In this document: positions 1 to 7,012 of the stretch, one piece after another
Layout: the number at the start of each line of letters is the position of its first letter
Position numbering within the stretch: the first letter of the stretch is position 1
Assembly (NCBI GenBank): GCA_037388885.1
Contig: JARRJS010000048.1
Location: 1-28,532 of the forward strand
DNA length: 28,532 nucleotides
Direction of reading: 5' to 3'
From: JARRJS01 sp037388885
GTDB lineage: Bacteria; Gemmatimonadota; Gemmatimonadetes; Longimicrobiales; RSA9
Translations under genes and position numbers: made by a program
Notes under the pieces: generated by a model
What the model saw: only the letters and a program-made list of their open reading frames with translations
What the model was told of the DNA's origin: nothing
The model's database searches: none

Positions 1-1639
1 CTCCGCCGGGCGCACCCACAACCATGTGCACCCGGCCATCCTTCAAGACGATGGTGGGCGAGATGGTGGAGTTGCGCGTCCGCCACTGGGCGGGCAGCTG
101 GCCGGCGAGCTCATCGTCGTGGAACCGGTAGCCGGAGTCGTTCAGGAAGAACCCGTCGGCGAAGGCGCCGGAGCCGAACACGGAGCTGTTGGTCTGCGTG
201 AGGGCGACGGCATTGCCGTCCGCGTCGACCACGGAGATGTGCGTCGTCTCGCCCGGGCGCGCAGCTTCCCGCGCCGCGCGCGTGGCCGGGCCGACGGCCT
301 CGCCCTGCGCCTGCGAGGCGACGATGTCTTGCGCCGGCGCGCCGTTCGCCGACGCTCCGGCCGGAGCGTCCGCATCGCCCTGACCGCCTGTGGCGCCTCC
401 CCACGGATCGTACGGCCGGCAGTCGGCCGGCGGCGGCGTGTCATCGAATGCCGCTGGGTTACCCACGTGCACGGTGTCGGCCACGTGGCCGGTGCCTACC
501 TGGGCCTCCTGCTCACGGGCGTAGCCTTGCGACGTCAGGCCGCGGGCCGGCACGTCGGCCCAGCGGGGGTCGTCGTTGAACGCGCCGGCCAGCATGCCGA
601 CTCGCAGGGCGGAGGTGAGGACGTCGAACGCGCGCGCGGAGCGCGTCGGCAGGCCGAGCTTCGCCAGGTCGTACGGCTCCAGCAGCTCCAGCGTGTGCAG
701 GATCTGGATGCCGGTCTGCGGCGGCGGCGCCGACAGCACCACCATGCCCCGGTAATCGCCGCACAGCGGCCGCTTCCACTGGGGCCGGAAGGCCGCGAAA
801 TCCGCCAGGGTGACCGGGTGGCCACCGGCGTTCATCACGGCGACGACCCGCTGGGCCGTGGGGCCGGTGTAGTACCCGGCCACCCCCTGCTCCACCACGC
901 GCCGGAGCGCGGCCGCCAGCTCCGGGTTGCGCACCAGCGCGCCCGGACCGAGCGGCCGGCCGCCCGGCCAGAAGAGGGCCCCGCCATCGAAGCGATTCAG
1001 CTTCGCGGAGTCCGACCCGATCATCTGAGCCAGGATCTGGTTCACCGGATACCCTTGCTCCGCCAGTCGGATCGCCGGGGCCATCACCGTCGCGCGGTCC
1101 AGTCGACCGAACCGGTCCAGTGCGGTCAGCAGGCCCGCCACATCGCCCGGCACGGCCACGACACGGAGGTCCCCGGCCCGATCCGCCGACGGCCCGGTGT
1201 GGCCGCGGAACGCGGCTGCCGGCTCCGACGAGTAGAAGTCCAGGTAATCGGCCCGGCCTTCCGCCTGTCGCCACACGAGCATGGCGCCACCGGCGCCCAG
1301 CCCGGACATCTCCGGCTCGACGACGCCGATGGCGAACGCCGTCGCCACCGCCGCGTCCACCGCGTTGCCACCCTTGCGCAGCATCTCCACTCCCGCCTCG
1401 CTGGCCAGCGGGTTCGCCGACGTCACCATGGCGTGCGCTGCCACCAGCCGGTGGCCGACGTCGGGCGGCAGCGTCGCTGCGGGCGCCGTCGGAGCCTGTG
1501 GCTTGGCCGCCGGCGCCGCGGGCGCGACCGCCGCCCTCGGCGCAACCGTGGGACTCGGCGACGCCGGCGGCGCGGGCGCCGCGCACGCTGCTAGAAGCAC
1601 CACACTCAACAAACCCAACCGCTCTATGCGTGTCACCAT
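1..1639 (-). CDS. ggt: Gamma-glutamyltransferase lipoprotein, 3' end beyond left edge
   Basis: Gamma-glutamyltranspeptidase, an Ntn-hydrolase that cleaves or transfers gamma-glutamyl groups from glutathione and related peptides outside the cytoplasm. 546 codons are visible; the C-terminus lies off the window. The ATG at 1639 follows AGGAGG (spacing 3). Residues 1-15 end in a lipobox (LLAAC), so Cys15 is the likely lipidation site; an Ala/Pro-rich tether follows to about residue 60. The large-subunit signature NPLASEAGVEMLRKGGNAVD and the GLGAGGAML glycine segment are present. The autoprocessing site is E-TTHISVVDADGNAV, making Thr465 the nucleophile and the first residue of the small subunit. 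A low-complexity stretch of about 70 residues rich in Ala/Gly/Pro lies just before Thr465, so the large subunit is longer than that of E. coli GGT (about 390 residues). Family identity is clear; the substrate is not known. It lies 137 bp after the broken fabH-like gene on the same strand. Confidence 0.93.
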   Translation of the reverse strand, partial: MVTRIERLGLLSVVLLAACAAPAPPASPSPTVAPRAAVAPAAPAAKPQAPTAPAATLPPDVGHRLVAAHAMVTSANPLASEAGVEMLRKGGNAVDAAVATAFAIGVVEPEMSGLGAGGAMLVWRQAEGRADYLDFYSSEPAAAFRGHTGPSADRAGDLRVVAVPGDVAGLLTALDRFGRLDRATVMAPAIRLAEQGYPVNQILAQMIGSDSAKLNRFDGGALFWPGGRPLGPGALVRNPELAAALRRVVEQGVAGYYTGPTAQRVVAVMNAGGHPVTLADFAAFRPQWKRPLCGDYRGMVVLSAPPPQTGIQILHTLELLEPYDLAKLGLPTRSARAFDVLTSALRVGMLAGAFNDDPRWADVPARGLTSQGYAREQEAQVGTGHVADTVHVGNPAAFDDTPPPADCRPYDPWGGATGGQGDADAPAGASANGAPAQDIVASQAQGEAVGPATRAAREAARPGETTHISVVDADGNAVALTQTNSSVFGSGAFADGFFLNDSGYRFHDDELAGQLPAQWRTRNSTISPTIVLKDGRVHMVVGAPGG

Positions 1640-1723
1640 AGCCTCCTGACAAATCACCGAAGACATGAACCGCACCCGGGGCCCGAAAGCCCCGTCCTGG
1701 CCAGGCGGCGGACCGACGTCCAA

Positions 1724-1772
1724 GCAGCGGCCGCGCCGCTGCATCCTAACGACGGCGCGGCCGGCCCGTCGT
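1724..1772 (-). terminator. Two tandem hairpins between the fabH-like gene and ggt
   Basis: Read on the minus strand, just after the fabH-like stop codon, there are two stem-loops. The first (1749-1772) has 7-bp arms ACGACGG/CCGTCGT around a 10-nt loop. The second (1724-1742) has 8-bp arms GCAGCGGC/GCCGCTGC around a 3-nt loop. Neither is followed by a T-run, so a Rho-independent terminator is only a possibility; they could also be processing or attenuation structures ahead of ggt. Confidence 0.3.
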
Positions 1773-1776
1773 CCTC

Positions 1777-2731
1777 CTACCATCGTACCAGCGCACTGCC
1801 CCAGGTGAAGCCACCGCCGAAGGCGGTCAGCACCAGCAGGTCGCCGCTCTTCAGCAGACCCTTTTCCACCGCCTCGTCGATGGCGATGGGGATCGTAGCC
1901 GCCGTCGTGTTGCCGTAGCGCTGAATGTTGTTGTAGACCTTGTCGTCCGGCAGACCCAGATGCTTCGCCACCGCCTCGTTGATGCGCAGGTTCGCCTGGT
2001 GGGCGATCAGCAGGTCGACATCGTCGATGGTGAGATGGTTGGCGTCCAGCGCCGTCTTCACGCTCTGCGGCATGCGCACGACCGCGTGCTTGAAAACCTC
2101 CCGGCCCTCCATCTGTGCATACTGCCGGCCCTCCTCCAGGTCTTCGTGCGAGATGCGCGGCATGTGCGCCGACGCGTCGGACTCGCACCACAGCTTCTCC
2201 GCGTAACGCCCGTCCGCCCACAAGTGGGTGGACAGCACGCCGCGCTCCGGGTCGTCGGTGGGACCCAGGATCGCCGCGCCCGCGCCGTCCCCGAACAGGA
2301 CCGAGAGGTCCCGCCCTTCAGGGCTGAAGTCCATGCCCGTGGAGTGCACTTCGGCGCCCACCAGCAGGATGCGCCGGTACTGGCCCGTGCGGATCCAGGC
2401 GTCGGCCACCGACAATCCGTAGAGGAACCCCGAGCACTGATTGCGTACGTCCAGCGCCGGGATGCCCGGCACCCCCAGCTTGCGCTGCAGGAAGACGCCG
2501 CTGCCCGGGAAGAAGTAGTCGGGGCTCAGCGTCGCGTACACGATGCAGTCCAGCTCGGACGCATCCATGCCGGCGCGCCTGCTCGCCTCCCTCCACCCAG
2601 TGGCGCTGCTCGATGCCCGTCCGCTCCCGGATCCATTCGTCCGACGTCTCCCACCACCGTGTCAGGTCGTCGTTCTTCAGGACGCGCTCCGGCACATAGA
2701 AACCGGTGCTGATGAATTCGGTGCGCGGCAT
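1777..2731 (-). pseudogene. fabH: 3-oxoacyl-ACP synthase III (FabH-like), disrupted by frameshift/deletion
   Basis: KAS III enzymes condense an acyl-CoA with malonyl-ACP to start fatty-acid or polyketide synthesis in the cytoplasm. The ATG at 2731 has AGGAGG 5 nt upstream and opens with a typical KAS III N-terminus (TSDEWIRERTGIEQRHWVEGG). That frame then goes wrong. The remaining 263 residues continue in another frame from about 2586 (EASRRAGMDASELD) to the stop at 1777. The catalytic triad is intact in the second part: Cys in NQCSGF, His in LIAHQAN and Asn in GNTTAAT, and the C-terminus GGGFTWGSALVRW is normal. Compared with usual family members, about 13 residues seem missing around the junction near 2585-2600, with a net change of +1 or -2 bases. 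Either a real lesion or a sequence/assembly error in a GC-rich stretch. If it is an error, this is an ordinary fabH paralogue. Confidence 0.85.
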
Positions 2732-2831
2732 CCCGGCCTCCTACTCGAAAGTGTGATTCACACGGATCATGGTCGTTCCGTCGCGGATGACCCCAGGCTA
2801 GCGCGTGGGCGCCGAACAGGAAAGAGCGCAG

Positions 2832-2955
2832 TTCACCGCAGAGGAACGGAGGACGCCGAGGGCCCGGATACTCGCAAGGCCGACACGGATCCTCCATCCG
2901 CGTCAACCGCACAATGGACCATGCACTCCGCGCACTCTGCGTCCTCAGCGGTGAG
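2832..2955. repeat. Short palindromic element with imperfect terminal inverted repeats
   Basis: The left arm TTCACCGCAGAGGA (2832-2845) matches the reverse complement of the right arm (2942-2955, CTCACCGCTGAGGA) at 12 of 14 positions, and GAGGACGC-like words continue inward from both ends. The element is about 124 bp and codes for nothing itself. The stop codon of the membrane-protein gene (2945-2947) lies inside the right arm. The style resembles small non-autonomous dispersed repeats (REP/MITE-like), but only one copy is in this window. Confidence 0.5.
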
Positions 2956-4009
2956 CGCCGGGACCGGCCGCGCCCACCTCCGTCGGCGCCATGAGCGCCA
3001 GGAGGCCGATGGCGCCGATGTCGGCAAAAAGCAGCGGCGCCATGAAGGGCGCGCCGCGGATGAAGCGCTCAAGCACGACGGTGCCGGTCGTGCCCAGGTC
3101 GGTGCTGACGTGCAGCCAGGCGCCACCCAGACCCACGGCGATCATGAGCAGCATGGCCACGAAGTAGACCCGCAGGTCGCGGCGGGTGGGCCGGTCCAGG
3201 GCGCCCAGGCCGATCGATACCACGGTGGCGAACACGCCGACGGCGGTGGGCAGCCACAGGCGCGGGTCCTGGAAGCCGGTGCGGGCGTGGTCCAGCACGC
3301 TGCTGATCACGGTGGCGAGGCTGCCCATGCCCACCATGAACAGGTACGCCCGCGTCTTGCTGTAGGGCAGTCGCAGCCGCCACCCGCGCAACAGGACCAG
3401 CGCGCCGCTGTCCGGCGGGTCTTCCAGCCAGGCGGCGCTCAGGCCGACGAGTCCCACCAGGCAGAAGGTGAGTGGCCCCAGGATGGGTGGTGCCCAGACG
3501 AGCAGGTCGACGTTGGCGCGCTCGCCCATGGGTGCGGAAGGCAACAGGGCGTATCGCAGGTGGAAGTACGCGCCCAGGAGGCCGACGACGATGCTGGCCA
3601 CGAAGACGACGTTGGCGAAGACGGTGGCGATGTCACGACGACGTCGTGCGACCAGGCCTGCGGCCAGCAGCAGCGCGCCGGCCACAGGTCCGAAGATGAT
3701 GGGGATCCACTCATCGCCGACGATGGACCCGCTGATCTGGTGCGCGAAGAAGATGTCGATGCCCAGGAAGATCTCGTTGGTCGCGGCCATGAGCAGCATG
3801 GCCTGGTCGCGGGTGACGGGAAAGCGTGCGCGTTCCATTGTCGGGAACAACATGGCCAGCAGGTACTGGCCGCCGGAACGTGCGCTTGAGGCGCCGGCGA
3901 ACGACGCGCCGGCACGCGTCGCGCCGCCGACTTCGCCGAGCTGCGCGTCCGGGTGGGCCGCGACGCCCGGGGGCCGCGAGTCGCCGGCCCCGGTCGCGTC
4001 GTCTACCAT
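2945..4009 (-). CDS. Eight-helix membrane protein with internal two-fold repeat; partner of the octahaem cytochrome
   Basis: 354 residues, family not recognised by name. The ATG at 4009 shares its A with the TGA stop of the upstream octahaem cytochrome (TGATG), which implies translational coupling. After about 60 Ala/Gly-rich residues come eight likely transmembrane helices (about 66-89, 102-121, 128-149, 168-190, 219-240, 251-271, 279-299, 316-340). The protein is an internal duplication. Each half has a His at a helix end (H90 in FFAHQ; H241 in VLDHA), a Trp-x-Pro exactly 11 residues later (W101; W252), and a second His after GA(Y/W) (H150 in GAYFH; H300 in GAWLH) 60 and 59 residues after the first. 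Four matched helix-end histidines suggest haem b or quinone sites, so the protein may be the quinol-side partner that feeds electrons to the cytochrome. That role is inference. The last codons and the stop lie in a repeat element. Confidence 0.88.
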   Translation of the reverse strand: MVDDATGAGDSRPPGVAAHPDAQLGEVGGATRAGASFAGASSARSGGQYLLAMLFPTMERARFPVTRDQAMLLMAATNEIFLGIDIFFAHQISGSIVGDEWIPIIFGPVAGALLLAAGLVARRRRDIATVFANVVFVASIVVGLLGAYFHLRYALLPSAPMGERANVDLLVWAPPILGPLTFCLVGLVGLSAAWLEDPPDSGALVLLRGWRLRLPYSKTRAYLFMVGMGSLATVISSVLDHARTGFQDPRLWLPTAVGVFATVVSIGLGALDRPTRRDLRVYFVAMLLMIAVGLGGAWLHVSTDLGTTGTVVLERFIRGAPFMAPLLFADIGAIGLLALMAPTEVGAAGPGAHR

Positions 4010-5292
4010 CAGCGGCCCGCTCCGCCCGTCTGCATCTTCTCCCGGGCCATCTTCCGCAGCTCCGCCAGGTGCGACAGGATCTCGTAGGCGCCGTGCCACT
4101 GGGTGTAGTCGGGGCCCTGCATCCAGGCACCGAACTTGGCCGTGCGGCCGTAGAAGTGCCACGTATCGAAGTAGGTGAAGTCGATGGGCTCGTCGAACGG
4201 CTGTGGCGTCAGCAGGCCGCGCGCTTGCAGCGGCGCCATGATGCTGTCGCTCTGCGCGATCATGCCGTTGACGGCTTCCGTCGCTTCATCGGCCTTCGCG
4301 TAGAATTCCTTGACGAATTCCTCGTTGTGGCAGGTGCGGCAGACGTTCTGCATCCGGGTCCGGTTGTCCTGCCAGCTCGGCCGCCGCGTGCTGATGGGCG
4401 CGAACAGGTACCAGGTCAGGCGGTCACCCACGTCGTGCGTCGTGGCCGAGTTGCCGAAGCCGCTCATGTGGCAGATGGCGCACGTCGGTGCCGGGAAGTC
4501 ACGCGGCGTGAGCGTGCCGGCTTCGGCGTCCCAGTTCCATCGGTCTCCGCCCGTGTGGTACATGATGCCGTGGGGCGACTCGGTGTAGATCTCGAACTGC
4601 GGGTGATCCGGCCCGATGTGGCAGGCGTTGCACGTCTCCGGCTTGCGCGCCTGCTCCAGGCTGAACTCGTGGCGGAGGTGGCACTTGGTGCAGTCGCCGA
4701 TGGAGCCGTCGACGCGAGGCGCGCCGATGGCGTGGCAGACCTGGCAGGCGAAGCGCGTCACCGAGTCGCCTTCCAGGGCGAACAGGGCGTTGCGGCTCAG
4801 GTCGGGCTTGTACGTGCCTTCGGGAATGGACTGGTACTCGGCCAGCTGGGCCGAGTCCAGGCCGTCCGAGCCCGCATAGGCGACATAGGCCGGCAGGCTG
4901 TGGCGGCTCTGGTCGAATTCGGCCACCTCCTTCGGGTGGCAACGCTCGCAGCTGGCGGGTGTCGGCTCGCCCAGGATCGTGTAGCCCTCGTGCTGGATGG
5001 CGCCTGGCTGGCCCGTGTCCGCCCGGTGGCAATCCATGCAGGTCACATCCGCCGCCGCCATGGCGCTGTGCCCGAACTGCTCCACGATCCCGGGTGTCGA
5101 GCGACGATGACATTCCACGCACGGGTCGGTGCTGTTGGCCAGCACGTTCACCTGCGGATTGGGTCGCTGGCCACCGCGCCCAATGGCCAGGACGATGATG
5201 GCGAGGCCCAGCACGATGATGACCGCAAGCAGGCCGACCACCAACAGACGCGCGCCCTTCAGGGTCCCCTTCGGCTCAACGTCCACCATCAC
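4009..5292 (-). CDS. Membrane-anchored octahaem cytochrome c, hydroxylamine oxidoreductase (HAO) family
   Basis: 427 residues from GTG at 5292 (ATG at 5289 is also possible; AAGGAG lies upstream of both). Residues about 14-37 form one transmembrane anchor and the rest would be periplasmic. There are eight CXXCH haem sites, starting at C58, C85, C115, C183, C201, C221, C271 and C318, as in HAO. The block CTKCHLRHEFSLEQARKPET, followed by a CNACH site and later DRWNWD, closely matches what I recall of Nitrosomonas HAO. In that enzyme Tyr467 cross-links to haem P460. Aligning the C-terminal W...AY blocks without gaps puts Gln392 at that place, as expected of the reductive HAO-like enzymes that make hydroxylamine or ammonium from nitrite. 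The gene starts 36 bp after glnA and overlaps the membrane-protein gene by one base. Substrate and direction are inferred; the family assignment is firm. Confidence 0.9.
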   Translation of the reverse strand: MMVDVEPKGTLKGARLLVVGLLAVIIVLGLAIIVLAIGRGGQRPNPQVNVLANSTDPCVECHRRSTPGIVEQFGHSAMAAADVTCMDCHRADTGQPGAIQHEGYTILGEPTPASCERCHPKEVAEFDQSRHSLPAYVAYAGSDGLDSAQLAEYQSIPEGTYKPDLSRNALFALEGDSVTRFACQVCHAIGAPRVDGSIGDCTKCHLRHEFSLEQARKPETCNACHIGPDHPQFEIYTESPHGIMYHTGGDRWNWDAEAGTLTPRDFPAPTCAICHMSGFGNSATTHDVGDRLTWYLFAPISTRRPSWQDNRTRMQNVCRTCHNEEFVKEFYAKADEATEAVNGMIAQSDSIMAPLQARGLLTPQPFDEPIDFTYFDTWHFYGRTAKFGAWMQGPDYTQWHGAYEILSHLAELRKMAREKMQTGGAGR

Positions 5293-5328
5293 CGTCGCTC
5301 CTTTCCATGGTGGAAAACCCGTGTGACG

Positions 5329-6744
5329 CTACACGTCGAAATACATCATGACCTCGTAGGGGTGCGGGCGAATGCGAACGGCACGGGCTTCCTTCTCCCG
5401 CTTGTGGCGCACCCAGTGATCCACGAGATCTTCCGTGAACACATCGCCCTCCAGCAGGAACGCGTGGTCGGCCTCCAGTGCCGTCAACGCTTCTTCCAGC
5501 GTGCCGGGCAGGCGGCCCACCTGGCGACGTCGTTCCTCCGTCCACGAGAAAATGTCCTCGTCGATGGGCCCGAAGCCTGCCTCGGTGGGGTCCAGCCGCC
5601 GGCGGATGCCGTCCAGCCCCGCCATGAGCTGCGCGGCCACCGCCAGGTACGGATTGCAGGTGGCATCCGGCGGACGGAACTCGATGCGCGTGGCTTCCGG
5701 GCGGTTGGTGTAGCCGGGAATACGGACGGCTGCGCTGCGGTTGCCCACGGAGAAGAATGCATTCACGGGCGCTTCGTAGCCGGGGACGAGCCGGCGGTAA
5801 GAATTGGTGCTGGGATTCGTCAGGGCGAGCAGAGCCGGCGCGTGGGTGAGCAGCCCGGCGACGTACTGGTGTGCCAGCTCGCTCAGGCTGCCGTAGCCCG
5901 CGTCGTCGTGAAACAGGTTCACACCGTCGCCCAGCAGCTGCTGGTGGAAGTGCATGCCGCTGCCCGCCACGCCGAACAGGGGCTTGGGCATGAACGTCGC
6001 CGTCTGGCCATGGCGTTGCGCCACCATCTTGGCGACGTACTTCACCAGCATTGCCTTGTCGGCCGCCTCCGTCAGCCCCAGGAGCTGCGTCTCGATCTCC
6101 ACCTGACCGGGCCCGCCCACTTCGTGGTGGTGGTACTTGATGGGCACGCCCATGCCCTCCAGCAGCATGGAGATCTCCGTGCGCAGGTCATGCAGCTGGT
6201 CCTTGGGCGCGATGGCGTGGTACCCGCCCGCCAGGTCGACCGGCCGGCCGTGCCCCGATTCGTCCCAGCCGCCTTCCCGCGACTCAATGCGGAAGCTGGA
6301 CCGGTTCACCTCGTTCTCGAAGTAGGCCGCGTCGAATACGAAGAACTCGAACTCGGGACCCCAGCGGCTTTCCGTCGCAATGCCAGACTCGCGCAGGTAC
6401 TCCTCGGCGCGCCGGGCCACATTGCGCGGGTCGTCGGAGAAGGGCTGGCGCTGCTCCGACTCCAGCGTGGTGCAAAGGAAGCCGAGCGTGGCCACTTCGG
6501 CGAACGGATCCCGGGAACCCGTGGTCAGGTCCGGGACCAGCACCATGTCGCCTGACTCGATGCCCCGCAGGCCGACGGCCGATCCGTCGAACCCGACCCC
6601 ATCCTCCAGCAGCGCGGGCGTGAAGCGGGCGGCAGGGAACGTCACATTGTGCCAGCGGCCCCAGGGGTCGGTGTACCGCAGGTCGATCATCTCGATGTCC
6701 GCGTCGGCAATGAACCGGCGCACATCGTCGTATGTCTCGAACAT
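5329..6744 (-). CDS. glnA: Type I glutamine synthetase
   Basis: Glutamine synthetase ligates ammonium to glutamate using ATP; it is cytoplasmic and normally a dodecamer. The 471 residues match the usual type I length. The ATG at 6744 has GGAG 8 nt upstream. Motifs seen in order: GFDGSAV and SGDMVLVPD (N-terminal beta-grasp region), WGPEFEFFVFD (metal-binding glutamates), KPLFGVAGSGMHFHQQ (ATP region), NPSTNSYRRLVPGYEAP (glutamate-flap region) and NRSAAVRIP. The adenylylation loop reads DEDIFSWTEE, so Phe399 stands where E. coli GlnA has Tyr397 (398 counting Met). Control by adenylylation therefore looks impossible. It is first in a same-strand set with the octahaem cytochrome and membrane protein, suggesting that ammonium assimilation is co-expressed with a nitrogen redox module. 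Confidence 0.96.
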   Translation of the reverse strand: MFETYDDVRRFIADADIEMIDLRYTDPWGRWHNVTFPAARFTPALLEDGVGFDGSAVGLRGIESGDMVLVPDLTTGSRDPFAEVATLGFLCTTLESEQRQPFSDDPRNVARRAEEYLRESGIATESRWGPEFEFFVFDAAYFENEVNRSSFRIESREGGWDESGHGRPVDLAGGYHAIAPKDQLHDLRTEISMLLEGMGVPIKYHHHEVGGPGQVEIETQLLGLTEAADKAMLVKYVAKMVAQRHGQTATFMPKPLFGVAGSGMHFHQQLLGDGVNLFHDDAGYGSLSELAHQYVAGLLTHAPALLALTNPSTNSYRRLVPGYEAPVNAFFSVGNRSAAVRIPGYTNRPEATRIEFRPPDATCNPYLAVAAQLMAGLDGIRRRLDPTEAGFGPIDEDIFSWTEERRRQVGRLPGTLEEALTALEADHAFLLEGDVFTEDLVDHWVRHKREKEARAVRIRPHPYEVMMYFDV

Positions 6745-7012
6745 GTCTATGACTCCACCGGGCAGACGGCCCCGGCTTGGTTGTTGTCCTCGCGATTGTC
6801 GCTTTCCGCGACAGTGAAGCTAAGACCCGCCGGTAAACGGCGCGAGTGGGCGCAGGCACGCGCCATCCTCTGCGCCGACAAAGCTTCGGCTGACACAAAC
6901 CGCTTTCGCGACAGCCCGCCACCGACTATCTATCCCCCCTGCCCGGGCCGGCGCCGGTCGGTTCCGCGCTGAACGCGTCGTCCTGAACGTCATGCATCAC
7001 ACCGGAGAACGC
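6745..7012. promoter_or_regulatory. Divergent intergenic region between glnA and the DUF5916 gene, with a repeated motif
   Basis: This 268-bp gap separates divergent genes and must hold both promoters. CGCTTTCCGCGACAG (6800-6814) recurs as CGCTTTCGCGACAG (6901-6914) about 100 bp away in the same orientation, differing by one C. The first copy sits within an inverted repeat TGTCGC-N5-GCGACA (6797-6813). A regulator binding site is plausible; no -35/-10 pair could be called with confidence. Confidence 0.35.

Noticed and set aside
26..1594. 522-codon plus-strand frame over the left part
   Set aside because: Antisense to gamma-glutamyltransferase, which has lipobox, family motifs and the TTHISVVD site.
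2318..2560. Continuation of the N-terminal KAS III frame past the lesion as a real protein
   Set aside because: After HWVEGG this frame yields Arg/Gly-rich sequence with no KAS III similarity, while the other frame carries the whole catalytic core.
3826..6555. 909-codon open frame on the plus strand
   Set aside because: It lies opposite the octahaem cytochrome and glnA, has no recognisable domain, and has the composition of a shadow frame.
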